Below, in pieces: positions 62,814 to 64,000 of a stretch of 64,000 nucleotides of DNA; positions within the stretch are counted from its first letter, which is position 1; each line of letters opens with the position of its first letter. The notes below the pieces were generated by a model. That model saw only the letters and a program-made list of their open reading frames with translations, did not search any database and was not told the DNA's origin. The stretch is taken from contig OY755042.1 of the NCBI GenBank assembly GCA_963576565.1, positions 110,847,314-110,911,313 on the forward strand. Direction: 5' to 3'. Source of the DNA: Aspidapion aeneum (Eukaryota; Arthropoda; Insecta; Coleoptera; Brentidae). The position numbers and the translations under genes were made by a program.

Positions 62814-62987
62814 ATGTCTATTTCTGAAATTAAAGATTTACAAGGTGTCATTAAGGGTTGCATTGAAGGTGAAGTTGTAGACCAAAAAATCACAAGATTG
62901 ACCGAACCTGGAGAAAATTATGGAAGTATTATGCTGAAAGTTGATTTTAAAATTAAAAATGGAGACAAGGAGGAGACATATCATGCG
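62814..62987 (+). CDS. Ecdysteroid-kinase-like (EcKL/CHK-like) gene, first coding exon
   Basis: The ATG at 62,814 opens a 58-codon exon ending CATGCG|gtaaga (phase 0). The peptide contains KITRLTEPGENYGSIMLKVD followed by FKIKNGDKEETYHA. This matches the N-terminal strand region of EcKL proteins, where G-[DE]-N-[YF]-[AG]-S precedes the first beta strands of a protein-kinase-like fold and the next exon begins the V-K lysine strand. EcKL/CHK-like proteins are predicted small-molecule (ecdysteroid and xenobiotic) phosphotransferases in insects. The remaining exons are beyond the right edge or not recognisable. The family call rests on this short exon only. Confidence 0.65.
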
Positions 62988-63533
62988 GTAAGAATTTAAT
63001 GGTACCTATCAATATCAAAATATAATACACTAAAGAATAATAAAGATAACAATACTTTTATAAGCTATTTTTCGCATTTTAAGACTTTTTTTTATATAAA
63101 GTTTAAACAGAATGATGTAAAATATTTTAGGTGATAGTAGAGACAAAAAAGCTCTTTTGTTGTCGAGATACAGACCATCTTAAATTACGAAGAAGGGAGG
63201 GGGTCGTGTAGTAGAACAAGAACAATAATAGAGAAAAAATTATTTAAAAAAATTATACGGCGAAATTTTTTCCGAAAAGCCTGTTGAACTAAACTTTTGC
63301 TAAACGGAAAACAGAAGAATTTACCCCCCCTCCAGTGGCGGATCCAGGATTTCCGGGGGGCAGGGGCCAAAGAGGCAGCAAATAGCAAAATATTTTTTAT
63401 AAGCAATTTTTGATAGATCTGAGGTGTGAAATTTAGTATCTAAAAGAGATTAAAGGCGCCGCAGGCGAAATTAAAAAAAAATAATAAATAGAATTTGTGA
63501 CAAATTTTAAATAAGTGATGCTGCTAAACCAAA
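62988..63533. other. Start of EcKL intron 1, with a lone hAT-like terminus
   Basis: CAGTGGCGGATCCAGG at 63,335 resembles the left end of a hAT MITE like that at 27,281; no right end is seen. No exon recognised. Confidence 0.45.
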
Positions 63534-64000
63534 TACTCTGCCAATCTATGGGCACCTAAGCTCACACTGGGTACTATAATTATAGTGTATCTATGTGAAA
63601 GCTAATATAACTAAAAACTGAAGTATGTTTTATTGAACTCCAGACTCAATTACCTTTCGTTTGATACCACACAAGCCATGTTTTGACTTAAACTCTAATT
63701 TTTCAAATCTACCCCCACCCTTTTTTTTAAAACTAAAATGTATTTTGTTTAACGCCAGACTCAATTACCTTTCGTTTGATATCACACACGCCATATTTCC
63801 ACTTAAACACTAATTTTTGAAATTTACCCCCCCCCCCTTTTTTTTTAAATAAACTAAGATGTATTTTGTTTAACTCCAGACTCAATTACCTTTCGTTTGA
63901 TATCACACAAGCCATATTTTTTCATAAACTCTAATTTTTGAAATCTACCCCCACCCGTTTATTTGGCTTGTGCTTGGTGGATTTTGTTCATTTTTAAATG
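63534..64000 (+). mobile_element. Helentron/HINE-like element, copy 5 (cut by window edge)
   Basis: Begins TACTCTGCCAATCTATGGGC after AAA, followed by the degenerate 5' hairpin and three 115-bp units. The (ACAG)n core and 3' hairpin lie beyond the window. Confidence 0.7.

Noticed and set aside
63131..63206. Possible second EcKL exon (acceptor attttag then GTGATAGTAGAGAC)
   Set aside because: The peptide does not resemble the family and soon hits a stop in repeat-like DNA.

Overview
The window looks like nuclear DNA of an insect, probably a beetle or another insect with a large, repeat-rich genome. It is AT-rich, has spliced genes with short exons and very long introns, and carries RTE-like, jockey-like and Penelope-like retroelements plus hAT, Tc1/mariner-like, Helitron-like and foldback DNA elements. 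The order-level guess is inference. No rRNA, tRNA, CRISPR array or bacterial gene organisation was seen.

Positions 1-24,900 hold no host gene I could support. They are layered mobile-element relics: hAT MITEs, foldback elements, three RTE-like families, an internally deleted hAT element that still encodes a TTF-type zinc-finger fragment, a mariner-like transposase relic, a tandem 482-bp repeat and a 728-bp (TAAAAAA)n array. A 200-N gap lies at 23,836-24,035. A hammerhead-ribozyme-like motif sits on the minus strand near 20,806-20,837.

Positions 24,971-58,743 hold one plus-strand host gene that I reconstructed by hand from splice sites and reading phase. It has 15 coding exons totalling 3,930 nt (1,309 residues plus stop), and all exon joins keep phase. 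The predicted protein has a helical, basic N-terminal half and a cysteine-rich C-terminal half. That half repeats a module with Gly-Pro-x-Tyr and Cys-x-Cys signatures and several Cys-x-x-Cys pairs. It resembles large uncharacterised insect proteins, possibly those grouped in Pfam as DUF4770/DUF4776; this name is from memory and unverified. Its introns are packed with nested transposons, some ending within about 50 bp of splice sites.

Positions 58,800-62,800 are intergenic and filled with nested MITEs. At 62,814-62,987 the first coding exon of an ecdysteroid-kinase-like (EcKL/CHK-like) gene begins; the rest lies beyond the window.

Several insertions can be checked inside the window because another copy of the disrupted repeat shows the empty site: a MITE in an RTE-like relic (empty copy near 56,390), a hAT-like element in a foldback (empty near 31,080), a Helentron-like element in a palindromic repeat (empty near 43,405), a MITE in a small repeat (empty near 3,530) and a MITE in a Penelope relic (empty near 46,478).
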